Of a stretch of 64,000 nucleotides of DNA, positions 51,575-61,105 are shown piece by piece. The number at the start of each line of letters is the position of its first letter. The first letter of the stretch is position 1. Source of the stretch: Duodenibacillus massiliensis (GTDB taxonomy: Bacteria; Pseudomonadota; Gammaproteobacteria; Burkholderiales; Burkholderiaceae_F); the NCBI RefSeq assembly GCF_900128485.1, contig NZ_LT635858.1:54860-118859 (forward strand), written 5' to 3'. The position numbers and the translations under genes are program-made. A model generated the notes under the pieces. The model had not been told where the DNA came from and made no database searches. It was given only the letters and a program-made list of their open reading frames with translations.

Positions 51575-53104
51575 ATGACCATTCGTACATTCATGCGCTC
51601 AGCGGCACTCGCTGCCGCGGGCGTTGCCTGCGGCGCAGCGCTTACCGTGAGTCTCACGGCTTTTGCCGAAAAATCCCGTACGGTGCAGCTGCCGGTCGAA
51701 GACATCCGGCTCTTTGCCGACGTCTTCGGCTCCGTCAAAAACTATTACGTGGATGAGATTTCGGACAAAAAGCTCCTGGAAAACGCCGTCAAAGGCATGG
51801 TTGAAGGGCTCGATCCCCATTCGACGTTTCTTGACGCGAAAGCCTACGCGGACATGGAAGAAAGCACGATGGGCGAATTCGGGGGCCTGGGGCTTGAGGT
51901 CACAAAAGATCCTTCGGGCGTCAGGGTTGTCTCCCCGATTGACGACACGCCGGCGGCCCGCGCAGGCGTCATGGCGGGCGACCTCATCATCAAGATTGAT
52001 GACAAAGCCACGGCCGATCTGAGTCTGAACGAGAACGTCAAGCTCATGCGCGGCAAACCCAAAACAAGCATTGTTCTGACGATTGCCCGCAAGGGGTCGG
52101 CAAAACCCATCGTCATTAAGCTTGAGCGCGCGATCATCAAGATTCAGTCGGTAAAAAGCAAGCTTCTCACCGATAACGTGGGCTACATCCGCATCTCGCA
52201 GTTTCAGGAGCGAACGGCCGATGATGTGGCGCTTGCCTACACAAAACTTGCCGATCAGGCGCCCCTTAAAGGCGTGGTGCTTGATCTGAGAAACAACCCC
52301 GGGGGACTTCTGCAGGCCGCCATCGGCGTCTCCGCTGTGTTTCTGCCGGAACACAGCCTCGTTGTTTCCACCCGCGGGCGCACCCCTGAAAACGAGAAAA
52401 AGTACCTCGCTGTGCTGCGTGACTACGCCGTCGGAAACGAGTCGCCGGACCATATCGCACAGGTTCCGGAATCCGCCAAGAGCGTGCCGCTCGTGGTTCT
52501 CGTCAATCCCGCCTCGGCTTCGGCCTCTGAAATCGTCGCGGGCGCCCTGCAGGACCACAAACGCGCCACGATCATGGGCACGCGCTCCTTCGGCAAGGGC
52601 AGCGTTCAGACCATCATCCCGCTGCGCGTCAAAAACGGTGAGACAACGGGCGTGAAATTTACGACCGCACGCTACTACACCCCCTCGGGCCGCACGATTC
52701 AGGCCAAGGGCATCACCCCCAACATCGCCGTAGACGATACGCCGGAAGGCAACTACCCGTCCTTTAACCTCAGAGAGTCCGACCTCGCGCACCACATTGA
52801 GGTGACGGACGGCAAGGATGAGGACGCAAAGGCGGCGAAAAAGGAAACGGACGACGCCGGTGAGGAGGCCTTTGACGAAGAAAACGCCAAAGTACCGACC
52901 CTTCGCTACATGTTCGGAGACGACAAGGACTTTCCGCTTGAACAAGCCAAAAACCAGCTTCTCGGCAAGAAAGTGATCACGCACGCCGAAACGCAGGCAA
53001 AGCTTAAGGCTGAAGCCAAGACCGCCAAGGAAAAAGCCGCCAAGGAAGCCGCTCAGAAAGAAAAAGCCAAGGCAAAAACCGACGCCAAGGGGGAGAGCAA
53101 ATGA
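51575..53104 (+). CDS. ctpA: Carboxy-terminal processing protease (S41 family)
   Basis: A periplasmic serine protease of 509 residues: signal peptide (about 1-30), a PDZ domain (about 95-180), and the catalytic Ser/Lys dyad in NPASASASEIVAGALQ and TRSFGKGSVQTIIPL. The C-terminal 100 residues are a charged Ala/Lys/Glu tail. The family is known to trim periplasmic and envelope proteins, including peptidoglycan hydrolases. The envC-ctpA order is common in proteobacteria. Its last 4 bases overlap moeB. Confidence 0.95.
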   Translation: MTIRTFMRSAALAAAGVACGAALTVSLTAFAEKSRTVQLPVEDIRLFADVFGSVKNYYVDEISDKKLLENAVKGMVEGLDPHSTFLDAKAYADMEESTMGEFGGLGLEVTKDPSGVRVVSPIDDTPAARAGVMAGDLIIKIDDKATADLSLNENVKLMRGKPKTSIVLTIARKGSAKPIVIKLERAIIKIQSVKSKLLTDNVGYIRISQFQERTADDVALAYTKLADQAPLKGVVLDLRNNPGGLLQAAIGVSAVFLPEHSLVVSTRGRTPENEKKYLAVLRDYAVGNESPDHIAQVPESAKSVPLVVLVNPASASASEIVAGALQDHKRATIMGTRSFGKGSVQTIIPLRVKNGETTGVKFTTARYYTPSGRTIQAKGITPNIAVDDTPEGNYPSFNLRESDLAHHIEVTDGKDEDAKAAKKETDDAGEEAFDEENAKVPTLRYMFGDDKDFPLEQAKNQLLGKKVITHAETQAKLKAEAKTAKEKAAKEAAQKEKAKAKTDAKGESK

Positions 53105-53841
53105 CAAATCCCGCAGCTGAACGCTACAGCCGGCAGGTGCTTCTGAAAGAATGGGGCGAAGCAGGTCAAAGAGTGCTTTCTGAAGCACACTTTGTGGTGA
53201 TCGGCGCCGGCGGCATCGGCTGCCCCGCACTTTTGGCGCTCGCGGAAGCCGGCGCCGGCCGCATCACGGTGATTGACTCCGACACGGTGGATGAAACCAA
53301 CCTGCCGCGTCAGATTCTGCACATTCCGGCGCGCATCGGCATGAATAAGGCTGAAAGCGCGAAGCGGATGCTCTCCGACATCACGCCCGACGTGCCGGTG
53401 ACCGCGGTCGCGGAGCGCGCAGACGATGCGCTTCTGGCCCGGCTTCTCGACGAAAAAAGCATTCTTCTTGACTGCTCGGACAACTTCAAAACGCGCCACA
53501 CCGCAAACCGTGCGGCGCACGCCGCACGCAGACCGCTTGTGACGGCCTGCGCCGTGCGCTTCAGCTTTCAGATCGCGGTCTTTGACTTCAGCCGGCACCC
53601 CTCGCCCTGCTACCAGTGCACGTTCCCCGAAGACGAAGAAAAGGATGTAAAGGCCGCGCAGACCGGGGTTTCCGGGCCCGTCACCGCGATTGCCGGGATG
53701 TTTGCCGCGCAGGAAGCGATCAAACTCGTTTTGGGCGTAAAAGGCCTTGACGGGAAACTGTTGATCGGCGACACGCTCACCATGAAGTTTGACGTCATGG
53801 GCCTCTCCGCAGATCCGGCCTGCTCCGTCTGCGCAAAATAA
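53101..53841 (+). CDS. moeB: ThiF/MoeB-family adenylyltransferase
   Basis: Activates the C-terminal Gly of a ubiquitin-like sulfur carrier (MoaD or ThiS) by adenylation. The 246-residue product has the Rossmann motif VIGAGGIGCPALLALAEAG, DSDTVDETNLPRQIL, LLDCSDNFKTRHTANRAA and the two CxxC zinc pairs (CYQC and CSVC). MoeB is preferred by its place after ctpA, but ThiF-like roles are hard to exclude. No moaD or thiS gene is adjacent. Confidence 0.88.
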   Translation: MTNPAAERYSRQVLLKEWGEAGQRVLSEAHFVVIGAGGIGCPALLALAEAGAGRITVIDSDTVDETNLPRQILHIPARIGMNKAESAKRMLSDITPDVPVTAVAERADDALLARLLDEKSILLDCSDNFKTRHTANRAAHAARRPLVTACAVRFSFQIAVFDFSRHPSPCYQCTFPEDEEKDVKAAQTGVSGPVTAIAGMFAAQEAIKLVLGVKGLDGKLLIGDTLTMKFDVMGLSADPACSVCAK

Positions 53842-53858
53842 TTCCGGCGGCGTCCGTA

Positions 53859-53898
53859 AAAAAAGCGGCACGGGTTTTTAAGCCTCTGCCGCTTTTTC
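53859..53898. terminator. Bidirectional terminator between moeB and the patatin gene
   Basis: AAAAAGCGGCA-GGG pairs with CCT-TGCCGCTTTTT, with A and T tracts on both sides. It separates the convergent moeB and patatin transcripts. Confidence 0.9.
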
Positions 53899-53902
53899 CA
53901 CA

Positions 53903-56137
53903 TCAGTGCAGCCGCCCCCAGTAGAAGGTAAGCGCCGTACTGCGACCGAAGGTTTGCCCGAGCACCATGTACATGGGCCCGATCCAGGTGTCCGCTCCCA
54001 AAAACACAGACCCCGCCAGCTTCCACTCGCGGCTTTCTTTCGCGTAAAACGCCGTGTCGTTATAGGCGCGCCCCACCTCGTAACTCATGCCGGCGTAAAG
54101 CGCGATGCCCTTTTCTTTTAAGGGCGTGGCAATCGAGCGCATGAGCATCACGCGGCCCAGGGCCATATGGTCGCCGGAAAACCGTCCGTAAGGCGACCCC
54201 GAGAGGTTGAAAACGCCGCCGAGCGTAAAGATCCCGGGAAGCGTTGATACGCCGTAGCGCCCGGAAAGAATCATGCTCCAGTCGTCGTTTAACACCACGG
54301 GCAGCACACCTTCCACCGTGTAGACCGTATCGTTTGTGCTGCGGCTGACGCCGTCGTTGACGTCCGGATTAAAAAGCCGGTGCACCTGCGCGTTTAACAA
54401 AAACCCGGAGCGCGGGAAGTTGACGTTATCCAAGGTATCGAAATTCACCTCGGCCCCGGCAAAAGGGGCGTTCGCCCGGTATTTAAGCCCCGGCGCGCCG
54501 ATGTCGCGGTCGGCGTAAAGCCGCATGTAGCCTGCGGAAACCGATGCAGTACCGAGCCGGCCGAATTCGTAGCCAAGAGAGACGTCTGCCGTCACCTGCG
54601 TGTTGTTGTAGCGGGCATACGGAATGTCGTCCCCGTCGTTATCAGCATAGAGATCCACCCCGGTGCGCTCGGCTTCAATGCGCGGCAGCACATACCAGGG
54701 AGAGGCTGCCCCCAGAGGCTGATACCACTCGGTTTTGGCTCGCCGCGTCTCACCGAACTGCAGTTCGGTTCTCCACTCGGCTCCCCAGTCATTTAACCAC
54801 CCCCAGGTGTGCGCAAGAATCACGTTGAAGCTGTGGGTGCGGTCGGCGTCAAACTGGACGTTGCCGCCGAAGCGCAGCACGGAATAACCCCAGCTTTTTT
54901 CATCGGGCTCAAAAACGAGAACCTCCGTATTGCGCGGCCCCGGCTCAAAGCGGTAGGGAACGCTTCTGAAGTCACCGTCAGCCCAGACGCGGCGCGCAGA
55001 GCGCGCCACATCTTCGTCGGTCACGGGTTTTGAGATATCGAGGTCAGCGTCACGAAGCACCGTTTCGGGATTAACGGTCTTAAGCCCCTCTACCCGCACT
55101 TCGGCGACATGATGCACGGCGTTGTCAGTGAGCCCCGCGAGCACCCGGGAGCGCCACTTTTGGTACTGTCCGGGAGACACCCGAAAGCGCTCAAGTTCAG
55201 CTCTGTGCTTCATCACGGCCTCATAGCCCGCGCGTTCAATCGCGTCAAAGGCATTGAAGTCGCCCGCCGTAAAGTTCGATAAGTCAGGCGTAATGAGAAT
55301 GTCGCGGTCGGTGAGCGACGCAATCGACGCCCGTACGTTTTGCTCGGTGAGAATATTGACCATCTGCCCCATGATCCCGAAAACACTCTCGAGCTTCTCA
55401 CGCCCGAATAAAGGAGTGCCGACATTGACGGCAATCACGCGCTCAGCGCCCATGGCACGGGCTTGATCCACGGGGAGGTTATCCGTGAGTCCCCCGTCCA
55501 CCAAAAGCGCCTTACCGTAGGGAACCGGCGCAAAAGCGCCCGGAATCGACATCGAGGCACGCATGGCTTTGGAAAGCGTCACGCCCTCCTGTAAAACCAC
55601 TTTGGCCCCCGTGACAAGGTCCGTTGCTACGCCCGCGAAGGGAATGGAAAGATCTGAGAGGTTATTGATGCGGCTCACGGGCTGCGTCACGCGCGCAAGG
55701 AATATATCGAGTTCCTGCGTGGGCATGACTTCTGCGGGAAACGAGACGCCATTTGCCGACACCCCGACCTCACCCGCACCGATTCCCGCAAGGTCATCGG
55801 CTTTTCTGCGCCAGGTAAGGCTCGGACGGTCGGCCCGGGGAGCAAACATCTTCGCCCAGTCCACTGCCTTTGTGACGCGCGCGATTTCCTCAGGCGTATA
55901 GCCCGCGGCAAAGCCGCCTCCGACCATCGCGCCCATGCTCGTTGCCGCCACCACGTCAATCTGGATACCGAGTTCCTCAAGCGCCCTTAATACGCCGATA
56001 TGCGCAAAGCCACGGGCACCGCCCCCGGAGAGCACAAGCGCCGTTTTCGGAGGCTCCTCCCCGTCCGCGGCATAAGCCGCCTGCGCGGCACCTGCCGCAG
56101 CAAGCGTTAGTAGCAAAGTAAAAAACAGTCGGCGCAT
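53903..56137 (-). CDS. Patatin-like phospholipase with outer-membrane beta-barrel (PlpD-like)
   Basis: A 744-residue protein. Residues 1-23 are a signal peptide, and residues about 30-330 a patatin domain with oxyanion SGGGARG (37-43), the nucleophile S67 in AATSMGAM and the DGG dyad at 214-216. A POTRA-like domain follows, and from about 450 a barrel of the BamA/TamA type that ends in FYWGRLH. This is the type Vd autotransporter arrangement of Pseudomonas PlpD. The usual GxSxG is AxSxG here, because the first Gly is Ala. It is probably exported to or across the outer membrane as a lipolytic enzyme. Confidence 0.9.
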   Translation of the reverse strand: MRRLFFTLLLTLAAAGAAQAAYAADGEEPPKTALVLSGGGARGFAHIGVLRALEELGIQIDVVAATSMGAMVGGGFAAGYTPEEIARVTKAVDWAKMFAPRADRPSLTWRRKADDLAGIGAGEVGVSANGVSFPAEVMPTQELDIFLARVTQPVSRINNLSDLSIPFAGVATDLVTGAKVVLQEGVTLSKAMRASMSIPGAFAPVPYGKALLVDGGLTDNLPVDQARAMGAERVIAVNVGTPLFGREKLESVFGIMGQMVNILTEQNVRASIASLTDRDILITPDLSNFTAGDFNAFDAIERAGYEAVMKHRAELERFRVSPGQYQKWRSRVLAGLTDNAVHHVAEVRVEGLKTVNPETVLRDADLDISKPVTDEDVARSARRVWADGDFRSVPYRFEPGPRNTEVLVFEPDEKSWGYSVLRFGGNVQFDADRTHSFNVILAHTWGWLNDWGAEWRTELQFGETRRAKTEWYQPLGAASPWYVLPRIEAERTGVDLYADNDGDDIPYARYNNTQVTADVSLGYEFGRLGTASVSAGYMRLYADRDIGAPGLKYRANAPFAGAEVNFDTLDNVNFPRSGFLLNAQVHRLFNPDVNDGVSRSTNDTVYTVEGVLPVVLNDDWSMILSGRYGVSTLPGIFTLGGVFNLSGSPYGRFSGDHMALGRVMLMRSIATPLKEKGIALYAGMSYEVGRAYNDTAFYAKESREWKLAGSVFLGADTWIGPMYMVLGQTFGRSTALTFYWGRLH

Positions 56138-56391
56138 AACGGCAGAACAAAAAACGGACTCCAGGAAAGCGCATGATACCTCGGCACTGCCTCTTTTCTC
56201 AGAAAATCAAGGTGTTGACACCAAAAAGCGGGGTTATCGGCAACGATTCCTGTCCGTAAGCGCCGCCGCACGCGGAATTTGTGCGGGCGTGCTCTACAAT
56301 GGCACTTTGAACGAGTGCCGCAGAAGACATTTCTTTTGTCGGCCCTTTTATGATGTTTTTTCGCTTCTGACGGGAAAAGGACTCTGCGCCC

Positions 56392-57126
<735 letters not shown>

Positions 57127-57149
57127 AAGAACCGCTGTTTCCTTCGTGC

Positions 57150-57176
57150 AAAAGCCCGCAGCCGCGGGCTTTTTTG
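57150..57176 (+). terminator. Intrinsic terminator after the ABC ATPase gene
   Basis: AAGCCCGC and GCGGGCTT flank a short AGCC loop, followed by TTTTTG. It lies 25 bases after the stop. Confidence 0.85.
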
Positions 57177-57252
57177 TTGCCCGCGCTTTCTGTTTGTCTT
57201 TCTCATCAAGGAATCTACCTTCCCGCGGAAGTGCCCGTTGACATTGTCCAAA

Positions 57253-57264
57253 TGTCCCGGGACA
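57253..57264. repeat. Perfect 12-bp palindrome upstream of the flavoprotein pseudogene
   Basis: TGTCCC followed by GGGACA lies 117 bases before the pseudogene start. A regulator operator is possible; no regulator gene is adjacent. Confidence 0.5.
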
Positions 57265-57380
57265 CCCCGCACATAGACTCCCCGGCAAGAGATCTGAAGC
57301 AATGCAGGCTTTTTAAACCCTCTGCAACGCAACTCTCTCGGAAGATTTCATTCCAAGCAACAACCGCCAAGGAGAACTTT

Positions 57381-57965
57381 ATGCCTAACATCTCGCGCCG
57401 CAGCATACTGGGAACAGCAGCCGCACTTATGGGGACCGCAGGCCTCGGAGCCGCGCAGGCCAAACCGGTCAGCGCTCCCGCAAAATATGATGAAACCACC
57501 GACGTAATCGTGATCGGTTCCGGATTTGCAGGCTTGCCGCCGCTTACGAGGCCGCCAATGCCGGCAAAAAGGTCATCGTGCTCGAAAAGATGCCGACCTT
57601 CGGCGGAAACTCCGTCATCAACGGCGGCGAAATGACAGCTGTCGGCGCACCCCAGCAGAAAGCCGCAGGAATCAAGGACAGCCTTGATCTTTGGTTGAAA
57701 GATACCGTTACTGCCGGCCTGGGGCTCAACCACATGGACAAGGCGAAGGAGCTTGCCGACAACATGATGGTCTGCTACGAGTGGCTGAAAAACGAAATGG
57801 GCGTCAAATTTAAACCCGTGATTACCCAGGACGGCGGCCATTCCGTCCCCCGTTCAGTGGTTGCGGATAACGGCTCCGGTTCCGGCTTTATCAACCCGAT
57901 GCTTCAAAAGTGTGAACAAGCGGGCGTATCCCTGCTTGCGGCAGAACTGGCCGAAGGCAGTCTCG
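57381..57965 (+). pseudogene. Tat-exported flavocytochrome/fumarate reductase-type flavoprotein, frameshifted and truncated
   Basis: The start reads MPNISRRSILGTAAALMGTA, a twin-arginine signal peptide. The FAD-binding VIVIGSGFAGL follows and then frame is lost near 57535: restoring one base would give AAAYEAANAGKKVIVLEKMP then FGGNSVINGGEMTAVG, the FAD motif of flavocytochrome c/fumarate reductase (FrdA-like) subunits. The second frame runs to about 57965 (NPMLQKCEQAGVSLLAAEL), where homology stops because a transposase fragment on the other strand takes over. Full-length family members are about 500-600 residues; roughly 190 remain. Sutterellaceae carry many copies of this family as respiratory reductases. 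Confidence 0.85.
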
Positions 57966-58149
57966 CTCATGATTTCCCTGGCAACAACTGCGCTGTGGGC
58001 TTGAAGGTAGGTCACTCCTTTAGGGAGCTTGAGGCTGGTCATGAGCTTGGGATTTCCTTTCTTGGGCAGCATGCCGCAACCTGCTTGCTCTCTGGCAATC
58101 CTGAGCCAGTACGAGATCGTTGATTTGCCGATCGAGTACTGCTCCACGG
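57966..58149 (-). pseudogene. Transposase OrfA-type fragment joined to the flavoprotein pseudogene
   Basis: On the minus strand a frame reads AVEQYSIGKSTISYWLRIAR then EQAGCGMLPKKGNPKLMTSL and REIMSETAFGQFCRKQGY before it runs into the flavoprotein remnant. The first part has a helix-turn-helix (SIGKSTISYWLRIAR) like that of transposase N-termini. It has a stop just upstream and no transposase C-terminus, so only about 60 codons remain. The exact IS family is not certain. Confidence 0.55.
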
Positions 58150-58174
58150 CTTCAGAGATACTGTTTTTCCAAAG

Positions 58175-58591
58175 TTACGGCTTCACCGCAAAATGCACCG
58201 GCGTGTTCCCGCTCTTTCTGACCACTTCAAGCGCTTCTTCAGAGAGTTTTCCGAGCGGCACCAAATCCGGGGAGTGCCGGAAAGGCCCCGTAAACACCGC
58301 AAGGTTTCCCCACGGGATGTAGTACGTAAGATCCCCTGCCGCAGGCGTTGTTTCCCGCGGCGCGGAGCCGAGGTTAAGCGCTTTTTTGAGATACGCAATA
58401 CGCTCGACGGCGCCGAAGTTTTCAAACGTGACTTCCAGCGGAAGCCTGCGCATCAGGTCCCGGGCCGCATCGTTTTCAAGAAGTTCGACGGCGTAGCTTT
58501 TTTCGCCGACCGTCATTTCAATGACGGCGGCATCGGCCGCCGCTGCACCGGCCGTCACTGCGGCAACGAGTCCCATAACCGCTTTTTTCAT
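58175..58591 (-). CDS. Secreted cyclophilin-like-fold protein
   Basis: A 138-residue protein with a signal peptide (MKKAVMGLVAAVTAGAAAAD) and a small beta-barrel domain of the Cyclophil_like2 family: GEKSYAVELLENDAARDLMR, the LPLEVTFENFG strand, and AAGDLTYYIPWGNLAVFTG with SPDLVPLGKL. Family members have the cyclophilin fold but no known prolyl isomerase activity. A GGGAGAG ribosome site supports the ATG at 58591. Such genes often lie beside flavodoxin- or flavocytochrome-type redox genes, so it may belonged with the pseudogene next to it. Confidence 0.8.
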   Translation of the reverse strand: MKKAVMGLVAAVTAGAAAADAAVIEMTVGEKSYAVELLENDAARDLMRRLPLEVTFENFGAVERIAYLKKALNLGSAPRETTPAAGDLTYYIPWGNLAVFTGPFRHSPDLVPLGKLSEEALEVVRKSGNTPVHFAVKP

Positions 58592-58697
58592 TTTTTCTCT
58601 CCCGAAGGGCGTCATCCGGGAGAACGTTAACGGGAAAAAGCGGCCGATGACTGACAAGGCCCGTCAAAGTATTGCCCGAAACTCTTTTCAGGCGTTT

Positions 58698-59837
58698 CTA
58701 ACGTTTTTCCACCCACCACATGACGGTCGCAGCCGCAATGAGCATGATTAAGGGCGGCAGCACCGCCATCGCCACCGGTGACCAGGTGTTGATCACCCCG
58801 AGGAAGGAAAAGATGTTGTTAAGCGCGTAAAACGTGATACCGATCATGAGACCCGCGAAGATCTTGATCGAAATGCCGCCCGAGCGGGCATTAAGGTAGG
58901 CAAAGGGCATCGAAACCGCGAGCATCACAAAAATGGCGAGCGGATAGAAAATACGCTTCCACATCGCCGTTTCATAGCGCTCGGTGGTCTGTCCGTTTTC
59001 CCGGAGGTAACCGATGTACTGCCAGAGAGCGCCGATCCCCATACGCTCAGGACGAATCGTGAGTACCCCCAGAAGGTCTGGCCGCATCTGCGTGGCAAGC
59101 AGAAAGTCCGCATGCCGGCGGATCCCGGCCTTTTCAATCATGGGGCTCTCGTCTTTGGCAAGTTTGGGCAGCGTCTCCACCGTCGCGTTTTTCAGATGCC
59201 ACCCTTCACCGGTAATGTAATTGGCGCCTTCGGCGTGAATCACGCGCGTTAACGCGTTGTCCGGCGTAAATTCAAAAATACGCCAGGCACCGGTGCGCGA
59301 GCCCTTGCCTTCGGCAAGCAGGTTTCTCACGTTCACAAAGCGGGTCAGAAGGGGAGAACCCTGCGCGTCCTTCACGACGTCACGCACCCAGATACCCGAA
59401 TCGTAGTCGTGGGACGACAAGGTGCTGCCGGAAACCTCCGAGCGCATTTCGTCTCTGAGCTTATAAGTCTCAGGCGCCACGAATTCGCCGATACCGTAGG
59501 TGACGACCGAAAGAATGATGCCGGAAACGGAGAGCATTGCCGCAAGGCGCACGGGCGAAAGGCCCGACACGCGCAGAATCGTGAATTCACTCGTTGCGGC
59601 CCAGCGGCTCAACGTGTAGACCGCGCCCACAAGTGCTGCCACGGGCATCACTTCGTAGATGCGGGTCGGGAGGTTTAACGCCGTAAAAATCAGGCCGTGA
59701 ATAAGGTCGTAGCGGGTGCCGATGCGGCCCAGCTGGCGCACAAACTCAAAAAAGGCAAAAAGCGCCGTGAGCGCAAAAAGCACAAAAAGCGACGCAATCA
59801 GAACTTCTTTTGTCAGATGCCGGGCGATGACGCTCAC
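58698..59837 (-). CDS. lptG: LPS export ABC transporter permease LptG
   Basis: One of the two membrane subunits of LptB2FG, which extracts LPS from the inner membrane. The 379-residue product begins SVIARHLTKEVLIASLFVLF, has the YptQ/YjgP domain with a large periplasmic jellyroll (about 130-270), and three C-terminal helices. Its start overlaps the lptF stop by 4 bases. Together with the waa and hld genes upstream it completes the LPS theme of the window. Confidence 0.94.
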   Translation of the reverse strand: MSVIARHLTKEVLIASLFVLFALTALFAFFEFVRQLGRIGTRYDLIHGLIFTALNLPTRIYEVMPVAALVGAVYTLSRWAATSEFTILRVSGLSPVRLAAMLSVSGIILSVVTYGIGEFVAPETYKLRDEMRSEVSGSTLSSHDYDSGIWVRDVVKDAQGSPLLTRFVNVRNLLAEGKGSRTGAWRIFEFTPDNALTRVIHAEGANYITGEGWHLKNATVETLPKLAKDESPMIEKAGIRRHADFLLATQMRPDLLGVLTIRPERMGIGALWQYIGYLRENGQTTERYETAMWKRIFYPLAIFVMLAVSMPFAYLNARSGGISIKIFAGLMIGITFYALNNIFSFLGVINTWSPVAMAVLPPLIMLIAAATVMWWVEKR

Positions 59838-60961
59838 TTTTCATCCCTCCCGATCCATTTGTAAGGAAGCTCCGTGAGCTTCAGAGGCAGCCACCGCACA
59901 AGCCACACGCGCCGTACAAAGAGCAGTGCCGTGAGCAGAAAGACGCCGCCGTTTAACGCAATCAGTCCCGTCACCCAGCTGATCTTGCCGCCTCTCACCC
60001 AGGTCTCCGCAATCGAAATACCGTTTAAGTAGAGAATAAAGATCAAAACGGCAATCACCATCGAAAGGCTTCGTCCGGCTCTGGGGTTCGTGTAGGAAAG
60101 CGGAATCGCGAGAAGCACGAGGTTTAATGCCGCCAGAGGCCAGCAGAGACGCCAGAGCAGTTCAGCGTTGGCGGCATTGGTGTTGATCGCCGTGAGCATC
60201 GCCACCGGCATCATGTCCACGCTCATGCTCGTAAGCGCCGTATCAGCCTTGACGCGGATCAGCATGTCGTAGCGCGCAAAATCCAAAACCTTCCAGGAGG
60301 CCCCTTTATCCGGATCCGTTTCATAGCGGCGGCCGTCAGAAAGCGCAATGTAGCGGTCACCGGCGTCGTTGGTGCGCACCGCGCCTTCGCCTGCGTGCAC
60401 AATGATTTCCGCGCCGTCCTTGCGCTCACTCATGAAGACGTTGTGAATGCGCGAGCCGTCTTCGGCCGCGTCTTCAATGAAAAAGACGCGCTGTCCGCCC
60501 GCGGTTTCAATAAAGCGCCCGGGGGCGATGCGGTTGACGTCTTCTTTCTGCTGAAAGGCTTCGGTCGTGCGTTCAATCTGGCTTTTGGCCCAGGGAGTGA
60601 GCGCAATGGAGAGAATCCCCACAACGAGAATCATTGGAAGCGCAAAGCGCAGCACCGGGCGGATCCAGGAAAGAAGGCTCAGGCCCGCGGAGCTGAACCA
60701 CACCACCATTTCGCTGTCCTGCCAGCTTCGCATGAGCACCATCAGTACGGCCATAAAAAGCGACAGGGCCACCAAAGGCGGGAGATTTACCAGGCTTGAA
60801 TAGGCCACCAGTTCAAAAACGGTCGCCGAATCGACGCTGCCGTCAGCGGCCTCCCCCAGAATTTGGACGAGTCCGACCGTCAGTACGATGGAAAACAACA
60901 CCGTAAAGACGCCGCCCGCGCTGTTGGCGAGCTCATTAACGAGTGAACGTCGGAAAATCAT
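59834..60961 (-). CDS. lptF: LPS export ABC transporter permease LptF
   Basis: The second membrane subunit of the LPS exporter. The 375-residue product begins MIFRRSLVNELANSAGGVFT, typical of LptF, with GLVQILGEAADGSVDSATVF, the NLPPLVALSLFMAVLMVLMRSW segment and the periplasmic jellyroll. It starts just after a 145-base gap from the NhaC gene; pepA, which commonly precedes lptF divergently, is not here. Confidence 0.94.
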   Translation of the reverse strand: MIFRRSLVNELANSAGGVFTVLFSIVLTVGLVQILGEAADGSVDSATVFELVAYSSLVNLPPLVALSLFMAVLMVLMRSWQDSEMVVWFSSAGLSLLSWIRPVLRFALPMILVVGILSIALTPWAKSQIERTTEAFQQKEDVNRIAPGRFIETAGGQRVFFIEDAAEDGSRIHNVFMSERKDGAEIIVHAGEGAVRTNDAGDRYIALSDGRRYETDPDKGASWKVLDFARYDMLIRVKADTALTSMSVDMMPVAMLTAINTNAANAELLWRLCWPLAALNLVLLAIPLSYTNPRAGRSLSMVIAVLIFILYLNGISIAETWVRGGKISWVTGLIALNGGVFLLTALLFVRRVWLVRWLPLKLTELPYKWIGRDEK

Positions 60962-61105
60962 GAGTGGACCCGGTCCGGGGGCAAATGAAAGTTAAGCCTG
61001 ATTCGACCGATTTTAGTTTAAGAACCCGACAAACTGCAGCGGCAAAACACAGAAAAAGCGTTGCTGCTTTTGTCCGTATTCTGCCGCCCGTGTCTGTCGC
61101 GCCGA

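Noticed and set aside
51599-53230. 543-codon open frame on the minus strand
   Set aside because: It is antisense to ctpA, whose signal peptide, PDZ and catalytic motifs are complete. The product has no recognisable domain.
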